Positions 33,301 to 35,632 of a DNA stretch of 35,632 bases are shown here, one piece after another. The stretch is from assembly GCA_947459655.1 (NCBI GenBank), contig CANHEE010000018.1, positions 1 through 35,632 on the forward strand, given 5' to 3'. This stretch comes from Lewinellaceae bacterium (lineage in GTDB: Bacteria; Bacteroidota; Bacteroidia; Chitinophagales; Saprospiraceae). The translations under genes were made by a program, and so were the position numbers. The notes under the pieces are model-generated. The model was not told where the DNA came from, made no database searches, and worked only from the letters and a program-made list of their open reading frames with translations. Position 1 is the stretch's first letter. Every line of letters begins with the position of its first letter.

Positions 33301-35632
33301 TTGCCTGAGTTGTTTCTCCTGTACTCCACAAATAGGAACTGAATCCGCTTCCTGCATTCAGTGTGGAGGAAAGGCCGTCGCAAAATGAAGTGTTCCCGCT
33401 GATGTTAAAGGCAAGTGAACCACTGTTTATTATATTTTTCACATCTGTACCTATGCATCCCTTTGAGTCTGTTACACTTACTGAAACAAAACCAGGCTGG
33501 TTCGTAGTTATGGTCTGGCCTGTTGCACCAGTAGACCATAGATAAGAATTAAAACCGGGTCCGGCGTCCAAGGTAGTAGAACTACCGGCGCAGATGGAAG
33601 TCGAACCTGTGATCGAAGGTGTCGGGCTTGGGAAATAAGATGTGAGCTTAGAAACGGACGCTGAGCAGCCATTGATGTCGGTCACCGTAAGCGAGTAGTT
33701 CTGCGCCAATGTTACAGTCGTGGAGGGACTTACGCTACCATTGCTCCACTGGTAATTTGCAAAGTTTGCAGGGCTAGCAGAAAGTGTCGTTCCGATACCG
33801 CCAAAACAAAACAATAGATTTCCTGTAATGTCGACTGTCGGATTTGGAAACTGCTGCACGGTTGCTGTGGCAACAGCGGTACATCCTGTTGCCGTATTGG
33901 AGACGGTCACGCTATAGTTTTGTCCACTATTTACCGTTACTGCAGCACCGTTGCCAAGTCCGTTTGACCAGCTGTATGTATCAAAGATTCCGGTAAGGCT
34001 GAGCAAGACAGATCCGTTGCCACAAATTTTTCCAAAAGGTGAAAATGTTGGATTCAAGGGAGCAGCAGCAGCGATGGTTTTGGATGTTGTTGCCGAGCAG
34101 CCATTGTTATCTGTAACTGTCACACTATACGTTCCCGGATTGATGATGGCAAGTGAACTTGCTGTCGAATTGTCATTCCAGAGGTATGAGCTAAAGGAGG
34201 AATTTAGTGTTAGGGTAGCATTTACGCCACTGCAAAGAGATCCCGGTCCGGTAACTGATACGTTCGGACTCGCAAAACTGCTCACGGTCAATGATTTGAC
34301 TGCTGTACATCCCGAGGCATTGGTCACTGTCACGGTATATGTGCCCGGGGCACTCACAGTCACAGCATTGCCGCTGCCGCTCACTCCTGTTGACCAATTG
34401 TATGTAGTAAAACCTGCAGTTGCAGTTATTGCTGTTTGACCCGAAAATGGTGCTGTCAGACCACAAATGGTCCCGCTCTGTGAAAGAGTGACATTGGGAG
34501 GTGTGCTAATGCTTACATTGGTGGAAGTAGCAGCCAGGCATGCTGCGGCACTTGGTGTAAAAGTAACGCTATAGGATCCGGGCGACAGTACGCCCGCATT
34601 GAATGTGGGACTTGGACCGACCCCGGTTCCGGTCCAGCTGCCTACCGGAGCAGGACTGGGTGAGGTGATTAATGTTGTAAGGTCGACAGTTTGTCCCTGA
34701 CATATTGCCGTGGGGGCGAGGGTAATACTCCCTCCCGGCTGCACATTTACGGTCACATCGATAGGAGACATGCTACAACTTGGGTGTGAATACCCCGGAA
34801 TACTTGGCGTTAATTTGTAGATGTAAGGACCTCCCACTCCCGGGATTTGTGCGCCCGGAACACTTGTCAGATTGGGTAGTATATCAGTAGTTTGATTGGT
34901 TGTAAAACCATTCGGCCCAGTCCAAGTGAATTTGACAGGAATAGGTAATTTCGGATTGGGCGCTGAGGGTATGCTAATCGGGCCGTTCCAGTTCATGGTG
35001 GCACTATTGATGTTCAGATTCAGTGCTTGACCCGTACACAAGTTTACAGGATTGGCAACACTGAGCATCGGCGGCATGGGAACTGTCGTCAGTTTGAAGG
35101 TATCCAGCCACCTGCAGCCGTTGGTTTCAGTAATGGTAACCGAGTAGTTATTTGTGGTTCCGGTAGCCGGGGATACCGGCAGCTGAGGTGTCAGCGTAGG
35201 GCTGGGAGCAAAAATTGATGATAGTCCGGCACCATTCCACAGGTAGCCTGCTCCAGCTGAAGGCCCAGGAGATCCACCTACCGATAAAGACAAAGGTGAA
35301 TTGCCACAGACGGTCAAATCGGGCAGCGGTGTAAAATTAAATGCAGGGCTCACAGTGACCGTAACGGTAGACATGGAGAAACAACCACCGGGTGCTATTA
35401 CTTTGACCTTGAAAATGTTGTTTCCTGCTGGTAGTCCCGAGACAGATGGGTTTGCCAATGTTGAATTGTATCCATTCGGACCTGTCCACATATAGGTTGA
35501 TCCGGCCGGTGCATTGGTCGTGGTTGTGAAATTGACCGTCTGCGAGGGTGTAACACATGGGCCACCGCTGACCGTAGCAGTTAAGGTAGGCGATACGCAA
35601 CCCGGGGGGAAGCAACCGGCACCCGTATTGTA
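30302..35632 (-). CDS. Giant secreted Ig/SprB-like repeat protein with T9SS type B C-terminal domain, copy B (5' end beyond right edge)
   Basis: At least 1776 codons are present; the frame is open through the last base, so the start lies outside. Alignment to copy A at a shared Cys-Phe-Pro motif implies about 213 missing N-terminal residues, so the full protein is probably near 1990 aa. The order is the same as in A: Ig-like modules, thirteen ~70-residue repeats, a Gly-Cys-Asp-Ser module, one SprB-type repeat and the CHU_C/type B sorting domain. By my eye alignment the last 101 residues are identical to copy A at about 75% of positions. An in-frame ATG at 35491 is internal (Met-Trp-Thr-Gly-Pro-Asn within an Ig-like module) and is not the real start. 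Function is inferred only as a T9SS-exported surface protein. Confidence 0.92.
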   Translation of the reverse strand, partial: YNTGAGCFPPGCVSPTLTATVSGGPCVTPSQTVNFTTTTNAPAGSTYMWTGPNGYNSTLANPSVSGLPAGNNIFKVKVIAPGGCFSMSTVTVTVSPAFNFTPLPDLTVCGNSPLSLSVGGSPGPSAGAGYLWNGAGLSSIFAPSPTLTPQLPVSPATGTTNNYSVTITETNGCRWLDTFKLTTVPMPPMLSVANPVNLCTGQALNLNINSATMNWNGPISIPSAPNPKLPIPVKFTWTGPNGFTTNQTTDILPNLTSVPGAQIPGVGGPYIYKLTPSIPGYSHPSCSMSPIDVTVNVQPGGSITLAPTAICQGQTVDLTTLITSPSPAPVGSWTGTGVGPSPTFNAGVLSPGSYSVTFTPSAAACLAATSTNVSISTPPNVTLSQSGTICGLTAPFSGQTAITATAGFTTYNWSTGVSGSGNAVTVSAPGTYTVTVTNASGCTAVKSLTVSSFASPNVSVTGPGSLCSGVNATLTLNSSFSSYLWNDNSTASSLAIINPGTYSVTVTDNNGCSATTSKTIAAAAPLNPTFSPFGKICGNGSVLLSLTGIFDTYSWSNGLGNGAAVTVNSGQNYSVTVSNTATGCTAVATATVQQFPNPTVDITGNLLFCFGGIGTTLSASPANFANYQWSNGSVSPSTTVTLAQNYSLTVTDINGCSASVSKLTSYFPSPTPSITGSTSICAGSSTTLDAGPGFNSYLWSTGATGQTITTNQPGFVSVSVTDSKGCIGTDVKNIINSGSLAFNISGNTSFCDGLSSTLNAGSGFSSYLWSTGETTQAIIVTSSNTYSVTVSNGSCTGNSSVIVTKNSLPTVSITGNASFCEGTTSALSTNIPFSIYRWSTGQFTQSINVAAANTYSVTVQDINGCTATNQITITSAVSPKPIIIGKNSICAGDTSLLSLTENYSAYKWSDGSTKKDLAARSFTSYFVTVTALNGCTGSTSFLLSKEPDLKPQITGKKEFCENDTLHLSVNGAFGGYKWSSGQSATGIIINKGGTYKVTVNNGACKGVDSIQVKMNPLPVLNTSKDTALCAGQSVNFSVQTGYASYLWSTGETGNSISSSTSGSYYVNVKDAKGCTNRDSVKLVVNPLPVPTVVGQATICFGEKTILSLSEKYKAYRWSNGKATDTIEINQPGKYEISVTDNNGCINSASKDVDVKSNLNPLITGPTSFCKGDSVVLGLDAVYASYKWSDQQATPEITVNKAGKYSVTVTSSSGCSGSKDITISENPNPAPLITGNLFICGSRTTTLDAGSGYNTYLWSNGDKAQKTNISSPGKYTVTVTTAAGCKGSNSAFLQLKNVTGSLRDTICKSDFRVFNGNRYDFSKSSGTETLIGAAGGGCDSILTIQLFFRPDINIGFDGDKTVCSASPVKLVLNVTGYNGAFNAVVEDSDGGKINLTNVKNGDTLTVNPDKTKIYRISTVSIANGNCTLVLGAAKVTVSPIEISTQVSQITCSGKNNGSADIQVRKGIPPFNYSWDFGASTAGITDLKTGVYKFTVTDAIGCTASADISISEPLPISATLSSDSLTCNPSSGSITIDSIKGGSGNFVYSIDGTIFNPINVTPFKIPNLGAGNYIVTIREASADECNWSGNINVAQGKALTVNLGPDITLVYGDSIVLTPVTNFQMSKIQWTPATYLNCDTCQFTISKPKATSNYIVKVWDENGCLATDEVQIIVNQIRRVFIPNVFSPNVDGNNDLFRIYLGDETVKVNYFRILDRWGELMYEDRDFTKEDAQDDRRGWNGYFRGKLLNPGVYIYSAQVEFTDGETKNYTGDFMLLKQ
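31750..34475 (-). repeat. Thirteen in-frame ~210-bp tandem repeats in copy B
   Basis: The same Tyr-x-Trp-Ser / Val-Thr-Val-Thr-Asp-x-x-Gly-Cys unit as in copy A occurs thirteen times at a period of about 70 codons. Boundaries are approximate. The first four repeats align with the first four of copy A, but later ones align only after a register shift (see findings). Confidence 0.85.

Noticed and set aside
35489-35491. In-frame ATG at 35491 as the start of giant copy B
   Set aside because: It falls within an Ig-like module (Tyr-Met-Trp-Thr-Gly-Pro) and the frame continues to the window edge with sequence matching copy A upstream.
24239-35632. Regular repeats suggesting a CRISPR or satellite array
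   Set aside because: The period is ~210 bp, always a multiple of three, diverged at DNA level and inside long open frames with conserved protein motifs; these are protein-domain repeats.

Overview
The window comes from a member of the Bacteroidota, most likely a Saprospiria- or Chitinophagia-like lineage. The evidence is a complete alternative complex III (act) operon joined to an aa3-type oxidase, type IX secretion (T9SS) sorting domains of both type A and type B, promoter elements of the TTTG / TAnnTTTG class, and sparse Shine-Dalgarno sequences. The exact taxon is inference.

Positions 1-7308 carry a minus-strand housekeeping and envelope block. In transcription order (high to low coordinate) it holds a U32 peptidase-family protein, a secreted subtilase with a T9SS type A tail and an unusual catalytic site, an NrnA-like DHH phosphoesterase, an FKBP-type prolyl isomerase lipoprotein, prfB (release factor 2, read through a programmed +1 frameshift), and the first codons of an exported protein that runs off the left edge.

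Positions 7309-7763 form a divergent, gene-free regulatory region. It holds a perfect 18-bp inverted repeat immediately upstream of a near-ideal Bacteroidota promoter, plus a -7 element facing the U32 gene.

Positions 7764-22996 hold a plus-strand respiratory run of twelve genes: actA-actB-actC-actD-actE-actF (quinol:cytochrome c oxidoreductase, alternative complex III), coxB and coxA (subunits II and I), cyoE/ctaB (heme O synthase), two subunit III-type proteins, and a subunit IV-type protein. Together they would oxidise menaquinol, pass electrons through c-type hemes to CuA, heme a and the heme a3/CuB site, and reduce oxygen. Histidine-rich tails or loops recur in four of these subunits. selD (selenide, water dikinase, Cys form) follows at 23116-24165.

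Positions 24239-35632 hold two tandem giant minus-strand genes for secreted repeat proteins with T9SS type B tails (1990 aa, and at least 1776 aa cut by the right edge). They are paralogues with the same architecture. Each carries thirteen ~70-residue repeats, but eye alignment suggests the extra repeats lie at different places in the two arrays.

I see no phage, transposon, CRISPR array, tRNA or rRNA, and no clearly undescribed multi-gene system. The most promising oddities are the palindrome at the act promoter, the shared His-rich segments of the respiratory supercomplex, the Glu-for-Asp subtilase and the twin repeat giants.
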